A DNA stretch of 64,000 bases from Anseranas semipalmata (lineage: Eukaryota; Chordata; Aves; Anseriformes; Anseranatidae), in contig VXAA01006069.1 of the NCBI GenBank assembly GCA_013399115.1, positions 616,781-680,780 of the forward strand. The letters are read 5' to 3'. Below the pieces are notes generated by a model. It saw only the letters and a program-made list of their open reading frames with translations, did not search any database and was not told the origin of the DNA. Position 1 is the stretch's first letter. Every line of letters begins with the position of its first letter. Position numbers and translations under genes: made by a program. Below are positions 13,200 through 25,319 of the stretch, piece by piece.

Positions 13200-13470
13200 G
13201 TATTATGTTTAATTAGGTACAGTTTATATAATGAGGTGTTCAGTTCTAATGGAAAGACATGCTGTGAGCAGCACATCTGCAGGAATAACTATTACAATCA
13301 GCATTGCAGAGACCCATGGAACTGCAAATTAGACTTACTTATCTAGAAATAAATTACATCCCAATGCCTTCATAAAGCTCATTAATTAATTCCACTGGCA
13401 TAAAGGTCTTTTTCTTAATTTCATGTTCCATTAGCATAATAAACACAATTTGAGTTACAACAGTATGATC
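13200..13470. promoter_or_regulatory. Candidate conserved noncoding element, homeodomain-motif rich
   Basis: A compact block with many TAAT/ATTA cores: TTTAATTAGG near 13209, GCAAATTAGAC near 13324, ATTAATTAATTCC at 13381 and CCATTAGCATAATAA near 13429. It has few homopolymers and no repeat similarity. That texture resembles developmental enhancers of vertebrates, but AT-rich DNA supplies TAAT cores by chance. Cross-species conservation is the deciding test and I cannot run it. Confidence 0.25.
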
Positions 13471-14623
13471 AGTTTAATAGATGCTATTTATTTTAGTTTT
13501 TTATTTAAAGTCCCGGTAACATAGAATTAACATCAATATGCTGTTTGGTCCTTTATTAAAAATTCCCATAGGATAACCAGCACAGATGTTCAATACAGCA
13601 TCATATATTTGCTGCATTTTATGACTTCACTAATTGGCCATATGGAAAGGTGTTGCTTGGGTTTAAATTTAAAAAAAAAAAAATCTGATAAATGGATTGT
13701 AATAGTCACAACTGGTTAGTATGTGAAGTTGGACAGGTTAAGATACACTGTATGCTGGGAACGAAACAAGAGTAAACAAAGTTTTATGTCCATTGATTAG
13801 TAGTAGATATTACCAATGTACTTCACAGTATATCAAAATCAGTTTCACTAATGTGTAGTTCCTGACATAATTATAATTCTTTAATTTATGCAGACGCTGT
13901 CTAATCAGAAGAAAATGTTAGCAGCTATTTGTTTAGTCACAGTTAGGTTATAGACAACCTTATTGTTGTTCCATTCAGCTTTTCATGAGCCCCACATTTC
14001 ATGATAAACTGCACTGTTAGAAATCTTTATGGTAGATGTTGTATGTTGCTGGAACAAGAGCTTTCATTGTCCATCCAGCTAATATTGGTTATGTTGAATG
14101 GTATCAATATGTAATGTTTTGTTAATTTTTACTGGACTAGGAAAATGTCTTAACAAATTTTGTTTTTACTTTATATTGTCCAAGTTCTTATGCTAAAGAC
14201 TAGCTGTTACTATAACCAAACTAACTCTGTCATCGGTTGGTGTATATATTTATTAAGGCTTGTCTCTTAGATTGTTTTCCCATCTTTTCTCTCCTCTCTA
14301 CATTTAGTATGAACAACTATCACTGCAAATATCTTCTCCTTTAGCCTATAATGAAACCACCTTCCCAGGTTACAGAGTGATTTTGGGTACTACTCATGTG
14401 TCATATAAATCCATCATCTGATTTTTCACATAAAAACTGATTCCTGTCATTACACTGTAATTCACCTTTCTGTTTCTCTCTTACTCACTTTCCAAAATCA
14501 TCTGAACAGGAGTCATCTATCTCTGCTAGTGTGATTTCCTTCTATTACATGACCTCAATTACGGTATCAGAAAGAACTGCACCACAGCAGATGAGGACAA
14601 GTTGCCTAATTTCAGTGTGTATG
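13471..14623. other. AT-rich noncoding DNA
   Basis: No gene or identifiable transposon. An A13 run lies at 13671-13683. The sequence at 13520-13660 keeps the same AT-rich, repeat-free texture as the preceding block and may extend that candidate element. Confidence 0.5.
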
Positions 14624-14647
14624 TGTGTATGGGCATACCCATACACA
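14624..14647. repeat. Perfect 10-bp stem hairpin
   Basis: TGTGTATGGG and CCCATACACA are exact reverse complements separated by the four bases CATA. It lies at the edge of a short GT-rich stretch (TGTGTATGTGTG), which may have given rise to it. No U-run or RNA gene context is seen. Confidence 0.7.
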
Positions 14648-15142
14648 AATACAGAGTTCTCAAGGGTTATGTGAAAGCATTTTGCTTTGAAAAATGCTCT
14701 GTAGCTCATTGAATATTTAATACTCCCAACCCCACACGGGCACATACCCTTGGGGTTTTGGGTTTGAGGTTGCTCATTTTTTTAAACGATTCCTTTTCAT
14801 AACATTAACAGCTGGAATGTTTAAGGCTTTTAAACATGTAACTAATCTGAAGAATTAAAAGCCTTTTATCTTGACACTTAGGTCTATATCACAAATGGAA
14901 ATTGTTTAGTGACATGCAGAAAAAGAAGTAGCCTTTAGTACCGTCCCTTGTCAGTGACTCTGAGCTATAGGAGACACTGGTTGCACAAAGCAGTGAAGTT
15001 GTATTAGTTGGACTAATGTGTCTTTCTCTGTAAATTCTGTATAGAGCAGATGCTTGAATGAAATTTTTAAAATGAATGCTACATGTTCACAAAATTTGGC
15101 AAAATGACAAAGGATCACTATTTTCAGATGTCTCAGTGTTAT
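14648..15142. other. Noncoding DNA between hairpin and direct repeat
   Basis: Nothing recognisable beyond short chance frames. Confidence 0.5.
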
Positions 15143-15222
15143 GAGTCCTAAGACACACGTCAGAAAAAAATGATTTTGCACTGAAGGACAAAGCTAACAT
15201 TATTACACAGCTGCATTGTCTG
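15143..15222 (+). repeat. Direct repeat copy 1 of an unidentified family
   Basis: About 80 bases align with 16082-16160 in the same orientation. Shared blocks in order are GTCCTAAG, CACAC, ATGATT, CACTGAAGG, CAAAGCTAAC, TTACAC and GCTGCA. Similarity ends sharply on both sides. This could be an old interspersed repeat present twice, the ends of a decayed element, or a local duplication; I do not recognise the family. Confidence 0.6.
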
Positions 15223-16081
15223 TGAACATAATGAAAGATTTTCATGCATGACCTAGCCACACTATGTAAAGAGGAAAAAGAGGTGACAACAGGGGGTTGA
15301 TTCTACCCCATATTTAAGAAATGGAGACTTGAAAAGCTTGTGCATTTTCAAATCCTCATATAGATATTTGTTAAGTGGTTCAAGTTGGAAACCTATTTTA
15401 TAGGTTTTTCAACAAAAAATATGCTGGACAAATAGTGCCAGGTCTTAGCCTTTTGCAGGTGGTTGGGCTAGATGTGGTTAGGTGAGCGATCATGTCCAGT
15501 CTTTCTTTAGCAGCCTAAAGTGAACCCTGTCCAAATCGTGTGGGCATGTGTATGCTAAACCTTGCTCCGGTGGCAGTGAGCTACTTGAGGGGATGGACTG
15601 AGTGCATTTGGGACAGAGGGAGAGGCAGGCACTTGGAAAATCCGGTGTCAGATAGTGATTCAGGTGATGGTGGCTCTTACTGGATTGCTGTAAAGCAGGA
15701 GTGAACAAGTGAGTTCAGCAGTAAGAATCCATGGGGACTCTGCAACCATCCATAGAGCTTCATGCAGATTCTTTTTAGCTTGCTATGCCTTGCTCTGAGA
15801 GCTTAATCTTACCTGCTGTAGTTAGCTGGTGTGATTAGCTTATGTTACAAGTGCAACATTGCTGTGTGGTCTGGCAGGTGAGTGTAATCTACAAGGAAGT
15901 TCTGAAAAGACTTCACTGGTGGTTAGAAGGAAATCAGTGAGAGGATGGAGCCACATTGCTTTATAGGTGGTTTGTCCAGGGCTATTTCTGTGCTTTGTTT
16001 TGGTATCTAAACCTGTGATTCCAGATTTATCTACAAAAGAAAGACAGCACTCTGGGAATAAGGAGGCACTTTTCATGGAAT
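15223..16081. other. Noncoding DNA between the two direct repeats
   Basis: No transposon coding sequence is visible between the copies. An exon-like segment lies at 15822-15877 on the plus strand: acceptor CCTGCTGTAG, 56 bases open in one frame, donor GGCAG|GTGAGTGT. Without a supported neighbour exon it is probably a decoy. Confidence 0.5.
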
Positions 16082-16160
16082 GGGTCCTAAGGCACACCGG
16101 AAGGATATGATTGTTCACTGAAGGGCAAAGCTAACGTTACACTGCTGCACTGCGCGTCAC
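16082..16160 (+). repeat. Direct repeat copy 2 of an unidentified family
   Basis: This is the partner of 15143-15222, about 940 bases downstream in the same orientation, with many substitutions and a 3-base gap before the TTACAC block. The divergence indicates an old duplication or insertion. Confidence 0.6.
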
Positions 16161-16523
16161 CCTCTGAGGGGAGGTGTTCTGATGGAGGGCTGACGAGAAA
16201 GAATGGGGAGAAACTATAGCACAGGATGGCACACACAAAAGTTGCTACATATAGTCTTAGTTGTCTTCTGAAATAAGTTATCTTTTGGCACCTGATATGG
16301 AAGTAGCTTAGAAGCATTCTATTTCAAGTGCAACAGGTTTGTGGTTTGAGACTGACATGAGTTTAAAAACACTGAACTGTAGGTTTAGTGAGTTCATGAA
16401 AGGGGCCTCTTCTGTTTGAGATACTGCAGTACGGCTAGATAGTTCAGGTCAGTAAAATACTTTTTTGTTGTCAAGGCTTCATATTATTCATGAGTAAAGT
16501 TTGTTTTATTCATTTTCTTGCAG

Positions 16524-16676
16524 ATTCACTCAGCTGAAGTGAGGTCTTTGTTTTGGGGCTTTTGGGAACTGAAGAGAAGATGTCACGGAGACTAGAGCAT
16601 AGCTGCCTCATTACTGCTGGTCTAGCCCAAGGTGAGAAACTGAAGAAAGTGACTCAGGGAGATCTAGAAGTGTCAG
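16524..16676 (+). other. Candidate exon with a start codon, plus strand
   Basis: A textbook acceptor (TTTTATTCATTTTCTTGCAG, ending 16523) precedes this segment. Two donors could close it: CAAG|GTGAGAAA at 16632 (108-nt exon) or GTCAG|GTAATA at 16677 (153-nt exon). All three frames contain stops in the first half. An ATG at 16580, with A at -3, then opens a frame reading MSRRLEHSCLITAGLAQG and continuing past the first donor to a stop at 16723. This would fit a 5' UTR exon carrying a start codon. No family is recognised. Exon-like decoys are common in vertebrate introns, so this is a candidate only. Confidence 0.2.
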
Positions 16677-19600
16677 GTAATACAAACTACTGTGTCCTAA
16701 AAACCCTATGCAAAATCTAGTTTCAGGTAGAAAGTAGACATGCCCCGTCAGGCTTTGTGTTTTGGCTGTGTGTGTGTGCACATGGCTTAGGAGAGAACAT
16801 CACATCACAGGAAAGCATGACTACAGGTATCATTTCATGGGTATGGGTGGTCCATGGAAAATTTGGCTAGGGAAGGGGCAAATGGCTGTTAAATTCAGCC
16901 AGAGCCCAATCATACAAAACATACTGTTGAGTCAGAGCTGAATCACCTTTGCCACATAGGCCTAAAAGTCACTTATCGATCATTTAAATGGAACCTTGCT
17001 GTGTTGCCTGGATAGAGAAGCTCTGGCAAGGATAGTTCAGCTTCTCAAACCTCTCAGCCATAACTAGAAACTTCCTGTCTTCTCGTTCCTGTGTTCTAAT
17101 AAAGGGGGCTGAGATTTCATAACAGTATGAGGAATTAAAACTGGAATTGAAATGCTCTGTAATGCAGCCTTAATACAGACATTGACCAGATGTCAGATTG
17201 GTAAAACTGAGTAAAATACTACTACAGTCAAGCATATTTCTAAAAGCTTTCCAATGCACATTATTTCTACAGGGTATTACAGATGTTTTATTTGCAGCTC
17301 AGTGATAAATATTTAAAGAGCAGAAATATTATTTAAAAAGCTTGCAGGACTACAGGTGTCACTTTCCCTAGCAGAATCTGTTTCCTGTAGCAGTTTATAT
17401 CTTTGATCCTGTAAGTCTTCATAGAAATGTACGTATTACTTTCTGCTTATGAATGCTGTAGTATGCTGTATTTCACATGGTCTCACGGAAGAAATATCAA
17501 GTACCATGCTGAGGCCTTGGAATTCTGACCAGCAATTGCAGCTTTCTGGTTATTGTTTTTTCACCACAGTTTTTGCTTAAAAAAGTAGATACTTGTAGAA
17601 AAAAAATCATCACACAGTAAAGCACAGAGAAACTGAACAGTAACACTAACGTTGAATCCACAGGCCTTGTGACCTCTTCTATTTGTTTAAACAGCCTCTT
17701 TTAATTAGTAATAGATACTGTTGCACTCAGATAAACATTAGTGGTGATTGAAAACAGCACCTTATAAGCAAAGAAATAGTAGAAATTTAATACACATAGC
17801 TGAACTCAACTTCTTTAAGAAGTTGCTTTGTTCTTGTCATAATGCTTGAAGTTAATGGACAACTAAAATAGAATGGCTACATGTGTCATACATTGAGTGA
17901 AAAGGACTGACTAAAAGCCATTAGCGTCCAGAAAAGGAAGACACAGGCAGAAGTTATATTGCTTCCAGATGAATCCTAACTATTCCCCAAACTCTGTATT
18001 AGTATGACAGGCAAGAGGCAGGGTCATTAATCGAAAGGTCAGATAGTACAATTTTAGCCAGATTTTCTTGATTGAAAAGGCACTGGAAAATCATCTAGAA
18101 TGCTAGTGTTACCGCATCTACAAAATACTTTTTAAAAACTGTTTTAATGGCTTGATGGTCTAAGTGACAATTCTACCTGTCATACTAAAAGGGAAAGTTA
18201 GCTTTCAACACTGCTTATGGTAGAAGTGCTAGAAAAGTTGAATTATGCTGCATTGTGAAAAAAACTTTAAATTCTTTTCTTTGTTTCTTCAAAATTCTCT
18301 AATGCAGTTAAAGTGTAAACCTGAAAACCCCCTACTATTACTATTGTTCTCAAATTGATTTAATGTCAGCCCTCACAGTTTCTTTATTACAGAACTATTG
18401 TGGTAATAGAACTGTATCAGCATTTTATCCTTAACAGTTAAAAAAATAATTTAGTGACCAACTCATCCAGATCCTAATTATGGATTTTTGAATCAGTTTC
18501 ATTAATCATATTTACTATTCATATAATTAAGGTGCATTTCAAAACAGTCCACTATTGACATCAAATATTGTATACAAAGCAGGTACTTGAATATATGCAG
18601 CATAGAAAATTCCATTGTAGACCATCTGTATGTTCCCATGAAAAACATGTCTCAAACCCTTCTCTTCAATTTTCAGATGTGTATAGCTAGAGGTTTTCGT
18701 ACTGAAAAACATACAATACCTGTTGGTTTGCTGTGTTTTGCTGTAAGAGGAGAAGATGCTATTGTTTTATATAAAAACCTTTCATTTTCCCATTTTGGTC
18801 ACAAATGTTGTTCCGTACAGCTATGGAAGTACAGTTCTCAGGGAGGTGGAGCAGATGTGCAGCCAGGTAGCGGTATATTGTCACTTGACTTAGCACAAGG
18901 GGAACCCTTGTAAGGTTTGTGTAAGAGGTTGGGTAAAATCATCTAGTGATGCCTTTTAGTCTGGAAAATTCATTAACCTGTACTCTCTTTTTACGGACGA
19001 GCTTTCTGAGACTTCTTTTCCATTTCATTGTGTTAGAATGTAAATGCTCTTTGTTAGTAATACTTAATTATTCTGTACCATAGAGATTAAGATACATTCA
19101 AGACCAAAATTGGAAAAAAACGTATACATGCTGATTTCATGTTTACTGAAGTACTTCTGCTGAATTTTCTTACCTGTAGTGGTGTAATGTAGCCTGATGA
19201 ATTGTGTTCATAGTATGTGCAAACACCCTTTTAGACGACAACCCCCCTTTCTGCCACTCCTAAATAACCTAGTTATTTTTTATTTTACTTTGCATTAAAG
19301 ACATGTGACTTCACTGTTGATTCAGTTTATCGTGAAATAATATCAGTGTCCACTGTTCCCTTTATGCCTTATGCCTATACATCTGTCAAAGACATTCTTC
19401 CTTTCTGCTAATGTTTACCAACTCAAGAGATTTTGTCGTCAGTCTAGCGCTCTCAGAAGGGAATCAATGACTACGCAGTATGGAACTTTCAACTGAAAGA
19501 CTCATATCGTCTTCCTTTTTATTTGTTAGGCCACTTCCCGTTAGTGAAATAAAAGAGAGTGCTAGTGCCCAGTATGTCAGAAGCTACTACTATTTTCAGT

Positions 19601-20209
19601 TATGTGCTGCTTTTTTTCCTTCTGCTCTTATTTATGCTAAATAAATTTATGACTTGTCCTGAGGCTTTAATCAGTCTAATGTGACATTATAATCAATTTT
19701 ATGAGTTATTAAGCTACAGTGAATATCAAATGGTAACTGAGGGCACTCAGCACCTTACAGGATTGGATCCATAGTGAAAGTTGATGTTTGAAGAGTAAAC
19801 ATCATAATAGTTTAAAAATTTATTGTATATTAGTTTTAAATTGCTAGGTTTCATGATGCAGTTTTGCTTAGACAGATGGAAAAGCAAGGCCACATGACAG
19901 GATGTACATAAGGATGTATCCTGATTTCATAGGATATGATGACTGCACTGGGCAAATGATGTACTGTAAGATATATTTCCTGATTTAGATAATGCTTTAA
20001 TGATGGTGCTTTACTCACTTATAGTTTGGAAAGCACTTCAAGCCATCCATACTGGATCCAGAAGACAAGCCTTCAGGTTTCCGTGTGTTTCTCATTTTAC
20101 TCTCACGTGACAGCTTAACTTGTTACTACTTGATTATAATTAGGTACTTGATTTTCATCAACAATAATTTCTAAGTGAAGCACTTTATGTATTTTTTAAA
20201 GTAGGTTTT
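16677..20209. other. Unique AT-rich noncoding DNA
   Basis: No supported gene. There is a 9-bp inverted repeat CAACTTCTT/AAGAAGTTG with one central base near 17809. Around 18430-18600 there is another cluster of TAAT/ATTA cores without repeats. A 108-codon plus frame (18587-18913) has no recognisable domain. Confidence 0.5.
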
Positions 20210-20345
20210 TTTAATACTGTGTGATTTCAGCCAAGGACATCAACTGCTGTGCCTCAGTTTACTTATCCATACTGTGATGAGAATTTACCTACCTCAAATA
20301 TGATATCCAGTGCCAAAAATGTCTATTTAGTATTTTGAGCTCCAA
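20210..20345 (+). mobile_element. MIR-like SINE fragment, plus strand
   Basis: The order of blocks follows the MIR core: TGTGTGATTTCAGCCAAGG (compare tgtgacctTgggcaag), then CTGTGCCTCAGTTTACTTATC (compare ctgtgcctcagtttcctcatc), then ATTTACCTACCTCA (compare taatacctacctca). MIRs are tRNA-derived SINEs that were active before amniote radiation; scarce, strongly diverged copies survive in birds. The boundaries are approximate and the 3' half is hard to follow. Confidence 0.6.
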
Positions 20346-20522
20346 TTGATCTTAGCAATAATTTGAGCTTGTCCCCCTATACTGTGATATAGACCTTTGA
20401 AATCCTACACTAAAATTGATGTTTTACACCTTAAAAAAACCAGTATATTTTCTAACGTCTTCTCTTTTTGCTTATTATTATAGTATGCCTCTTATTTAAT
20501 CTTGTTGTACAATTCTAATTTC

Positions 20523-20567
20523 AAAGTCACAGTTTACTGTGACTTTAAACTCAGTTTATCTGAGTTT
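20523..20567. repeat. Two abutting perfect hairpins
   Basis: First hairpin: AAAGTCACAG, loop TTTA, CTGTGACTTT. Immediately adjacent second hairpin: AAACTCAG, loop TTTAT, CTGAGTTT. Both stems are perfect, with no base between the hairpins. No polymerase III box or known RNA family was recognised. Confidence 0.8.
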
Positions 20568-22373
20568 CTAACCTCTGAAGAACCACCTAGGTTTAATCAA
20601 AGCTTAGTCTAGGTAGAGAGGGTCTTGTGATTCTCTTCCTTTTTCTTGCTTTACCAGGATATCGCCTGTGTAAGCAAAATCAATGTAAAATGCTTGCTAG
20701 ACATGTCTGGAAGTTATCATAAAAGGTTCTGTGACACAAATGACACTCCTGGAGAAATTTGAAAACTGCTTACATTCGCTTCAATTTTGCTTGGAATGTT
20801 GTAGTTTGAAGAGTGGAGTCTGGCAGCACCCGAATGTGTGCACAAAGTCACAGGGCTGAGTTTCGTTGAAGCATTTTCTGTGCAAAGTAAAGGTAACCAA
20901 AAGAAACTTCGAAGGATAAAGGATTACTGGAAAATTATTACTGAAAAAATTACTCATGTAATCCGTGTATACAAAATATATGAATCCCGATTAGTTTTGC
21001 ATTTATATGCTGGACACTGTTTGAGGCCCTTATAAGGACACTAGCAGCGAAGATGGCTGGGGGTTATAAAGAAAAACAACTACAGAAATGATTTGAAAGG
21101 CTGCTTTGGGGAGGGAAGGAATGACTTTAACTGGAAAGGTATGTGGAAGGCAATTCATTGTGCAGCCTGTCATGGACAAGCAACAGATTTGGAGGGGAAA
21201 AGGGAAAAACACATTTCAAAAAATAACGTGAACTGTTAGAGAAAAATAGCTGGTTACTCACAAGTCTGTGTCTGAGAGAGAACTGACCCACGAGTCCTGA
21301 GCCCAGAAGGAGGTTCAGGAACGGGGAAATGCTTATGGATTTACAATGTTTTTGTGTGTGTGCGTGCATTTGTATATTATGTATGTATATTTACATGTGA
21401 GGCTCTTGTGCTCTGCCACTAAGAATTGTATGTGGAAGTCTTGTCAAAACCTACTTGTTTGCTGGCTTTTGCTGTTACACATGGATGAGTAACCTCAAAA
21501 CTGGGTAACACATGGATGTATGGAAGGTCAATGTGTGTCCTGTGGGGGAGTCCGATGGTCTAGCATTGGTCTCGGTGACAAGAGCAGCAACTCTGAGTGG
21601 TGCTAATCTCAGAGGATAATAGGGAAAGGGACAGAGAAAAAGACTACCCGAGAAATGTGACACAGTACAGAAAAGTGACAGAGAGGGAGCCTGTTCTAGG
21701 AAACTTGTATTCAGAGATGGGGGCCCCAGCAAAACAGTCCAGGGAGTGTTTGTCAAGGGGAGCTCTACATGTCTGTAAGTATTACGGGTTTTGGAAGAGT
21801 TGAGGGGTTGAAAGATTTGTCTTGAGTGGTCAGTAGATACTGATTGCCTGAGATTTATGATTTTTAAGCCACTTTTTCTGTGAGGGATTGTAATATGGCG
21901 ATGGTTCATTCTCTAGCAATAACAACCTGTGGAGATGGCTATTTTCAATTTTTCATGGAAGTACCTGCTAGTTACACACAGCATTTTCCTTTTCTCAGAA
22001 GCCCTCGTGGTACAGTTATTTAGAATTTTATTTAGGTCATTTCAAATTCAGAGAGGTAGGCATGGATCCCAGCATAGAGGAGAAGAGATTTTTCTATTCC
22101 ATAGGACAAGTCAGTGGGCAGTCGTGGTAGGGACTTTATTCTCAACATTCTGTCTTATCCAGCAGCTATGTTGGAATCCATAAATGTAACTGCTTACCAT
22201 TCCTGGAAGCTTAATCGGCACTGTATCTGTTTTAAAAACAGATATATTCCTTCAGGTGCGTATTCAAATACATGTGTAGGGCTTAAAAGATGTGCTTTCT
22301 GAAATCCATAATTACAACATTTGCTAGACTACCCATGAAGTGGTTGAAATAGATCAGTGTAGTCTTCTTGGTG
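20568..22373. other. Unique noncoding DNA
   Basis: A GT-rich stretch lies near 21353-21395. A 144-codon minus frame (21475-21909) and overlapping plus frames show no recognisable protein. Nothing else stands out. Confidence 0.5.
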
Positions 22374-22450
22374 TTTTTTTTTTTTTTTTTTTTNNTTTTT
22401 TTTTTTTTTTTTTGCTGTTGTTGTTTTGTTTGGTTTGGTTTGGTTTGGCT
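22374..22450 (+). repeat. Poly-T with NN, then (TTTGG)-rich repeat
   Basis: About 38 T surround two undetermined bases at 22394-22395, followed by GTTGTTGTT and several GTTTG units. The NN marks an unresolved homopolymer in the assembly, so the true length here is unknown. Confidence 0.9.
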
Positions 22451-24234
22451 TTTTTTCCTGGATGGGAGAAATTCATACAGGCTGAAGTTGCCTGAGTACT
22501 TCAAATTCTCATTTCAGATGTTGTGTTTCTGAGTGCATTCATATGTGTGTTTTTGTAGAAAGAAAGAGAAGGCAAGAAACACTATGTACATGTGTACTTG
22601 AATATAATACATACTGAGCAATGACCAAGCTGGCAGAGTCTGAAGATCAGATTTCTAAAATTGCTTGAGGCTCATCAGACTCTCACACTGAAACCTGTTA
22701 GCAGTTCCCCATGACTTCACTGAGAGCAGAGTTAAATTAATACTGAAAGCTTTTGAAAATTTAACAATTTATTTTCTGAACTATGATTGAATAGCCTGAC
22801 CTGGTTCCCATCTGCTGCTATGGAAAATTTAAAATAAGTACAATTTTCTTAATTTCCCAAATTTGTTGAACACTTGCCTATTCTTTTGTCTCCTTGTGCA
22901 AATCTTGCTGACTGCCTGTGGGATACTGTGTATGCTAGTACAATTTAGAATAAGACGATTCCTACAGTGTGCTTTTCTTGTAGGGATGACTACTGAAAAG
23001 AGCCTAACTGCTATTGAAGGTGGTCAATTGCCATGCTACTGAATTGCTTTCTTAGATATATTTCTTAAAATCTTTGCTAACATCTTAGAAATAAAGAATT
23101 TTAAGAAAGTAAGAGTTACTGTGTGATAAATTCATCTTTTACAGCAAGCAATTCCAATTTGAAGTAAGGTACTTCGGGGGAGTAAATTAGAGTAGTGTTT
23201 TGCTGAAGTTGTGTATTTAAAGGAGAATTACGCAGAGTGCACTTGTTTTGCCAGATCCAGGTAGCTACTCAAGAATTATAAATGTTTCAACAGCCTGAAG
23301 CACTATTTTGCAAAAATACACAGTGATGTTTGTCCTTTTCCTCTGCGGCTTTCATGGGACTGTTTCTATTTAGGATACCATGTTCAGAAACATTAAAGAC
23401 TTCTAATACAAGCATTCAGATACTTTATTAAATTGGATATAAAGCAGAGAAGGGTGGATCTAGCTAACAAGTACAGCTGCTTCCTGGGCTGGCTGGTCAA
23501 TGTCTGCAGTGCTGGTTCGGGTATTTGTCAGTAAAGTCTGCCAGACTTAAAATGCTGTGTTTTGTTCAGCAAAGATGCGTCTTCGGTGAATTGCTGAGAT
23601 TGAGGTTCCAGGGCCTTTTATGCCATACTGCTGGTTCATCTAGTTTGGCTGTTTTCTGAATGGGGTGAAGGTATTGCAATCACAGTGGAAAGCATGAACT
23701 CATAGAACGTGGTTTAAGAAACAGCTCTCCCCTAATCCAGAAAAGTGTGTGAGCAGTGGTAGCGTTGCTAAATCTGACCTCATCTGAGACCTGAATCTTG
23801 CAGACACTTATCTACCCTGGCAAAAGGCTCATATTCCTATTGACTTTGCAAAGGGTCTAGACCTTATTGTTGCTGTGGAAGTTACCCTCATCTGCATAAA
23901 TACTGTGTTCTTTTTTAGGCTTGCCAAACTGCCAACCAAGCTGATTACATACAGGAGTAAGTTCCACAGAGTGTTTATTTATTTATATTTAGAATATTGT
24001 TTTGTGGTTTTAAAACTTCTGCTTTTGATTTCTCCTTGGTATAGTTCAGGCCGTGTATTATGTGGAAGGGTACGTGGGAATACTTAGTTTAGGAAAGTGG
24101 ACGTAGTGTAGAGGAGGTGCCATCCCCGCTTACTTATTTCAGCTTTAATTTGGAAAGACCTAATATTTACTGATACATCTATTGGAAATTACTCCACAAA
24201 TACATGTTTTTCCTCTGCGATGCTAGAGCTCCCT
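22451..24234. other. Unique noncoding DNA
   Basis: AT-rich, without recognised genes or repeats. Confidence 0.55.
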
Positions 24235-24252
24235 CCCCCCCCTTTTTTTTTT
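24235..24252 (+). repeat. C8-T10 homopolymer junction
   Basis: Eight C are followed directly by ten T. It is a short homopolymer pair prone to sequencing and replication slippage. Confidence 0.85.
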
Positions 24253-25319
24253 CAAATGAAAAAGTTGCACTCGTTAAACATTGAAATTTGTGATCAGTAT
24301 TATGTTCTCCAGTTAAGTTCTTCAGTTATCTTGTTGAGGATTTCCAGCTACCCACACATGCTCTGCCTGAACTGACTTGAGCCTGGATATATTATAGGTA
24401 GGGTTACACAGACCTGTGTTATGTGTTTTTGCTTGGCTTGATTGGGCTTAATTTGGGATCTCTGTACATCAGTGTCATAACTTTTCTCCTCTGCATTAAA
24501 ACTTCATTTTCTATTTCATAGTATCTGTGATTTTGCTTTATCTGGGCTATCTCACCTCACTGTTTCCTTGGATAATAAAGGGATGATCTAGACAATGAAT
24601 TAGTATTTTCAGTATTGTTCCTTCTTCCTGTCTCAGCATAGCAGAGTATCTTACTTGCTGTTGTGATCCCCTTTTTTTTGGCTGAGCAGCCCATGATGCT
24701 GCTAGCTCTATTCCATCCCTACTCCTGTGCCATTTAGAGCCCCGCAGAGTGCAGGCTGAAGTTGTTCCTTCTGGTGCACGATTCTTTTTTCAGTCCTGTG
24801 GTATTTGAAGTGAGTTCGCATTGCGTTTTAGATTCACCCAGTGTCCTTAGATCCTTCCATCAGTTCCTCAGAAGTGTCTTAAAATGTGGCAGCTACAAAT
24901 GCAAATTCATTTATTCATATATACTTCCTTTTATGGATCAACAACAATCTAAAATATCTGAGCAATGATAGATTTCATTGGAAAATTGCATTCACAAGTG
25001 CAGTGCAGTGAGGATCACAGAAGGATATGAAGTAGATAATTTCTAATACAGAATTTTCTTTTGAAACAGAAATTATCTCTTAATTCTGTAATGAGATGGG
25101 TAGGCAAACAAGTAACTGCATCCATAAAGCAAAAGCATGAACTGGCAGCACCACGGTGCAAACTGCAGGCTTGGTTTTTCTTACCTCATGGTAAATGTAA
25201 GATAACTTCCTCCTTTAAATGGGGCAAGAGTGGGGAATTAGCACAGAGTAGCTGCAGTGCTGCACTATTACACTCCAGCTTACCGCATCTAATTGTTTAT
25301 TTATCCATATTGTAATAGC
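24253..25319. other. Unique noncoding DNA
   Basis: Short open frames only (68 and 84 codons), without recognisable content. Confidence 0.5.

Noticed and set aside
21475..21909. 144-codon minus-strand open frame
   Set aside because: Low-information S/P/L/T-rich composition with overlapping plus-strand frames; no family recognised.
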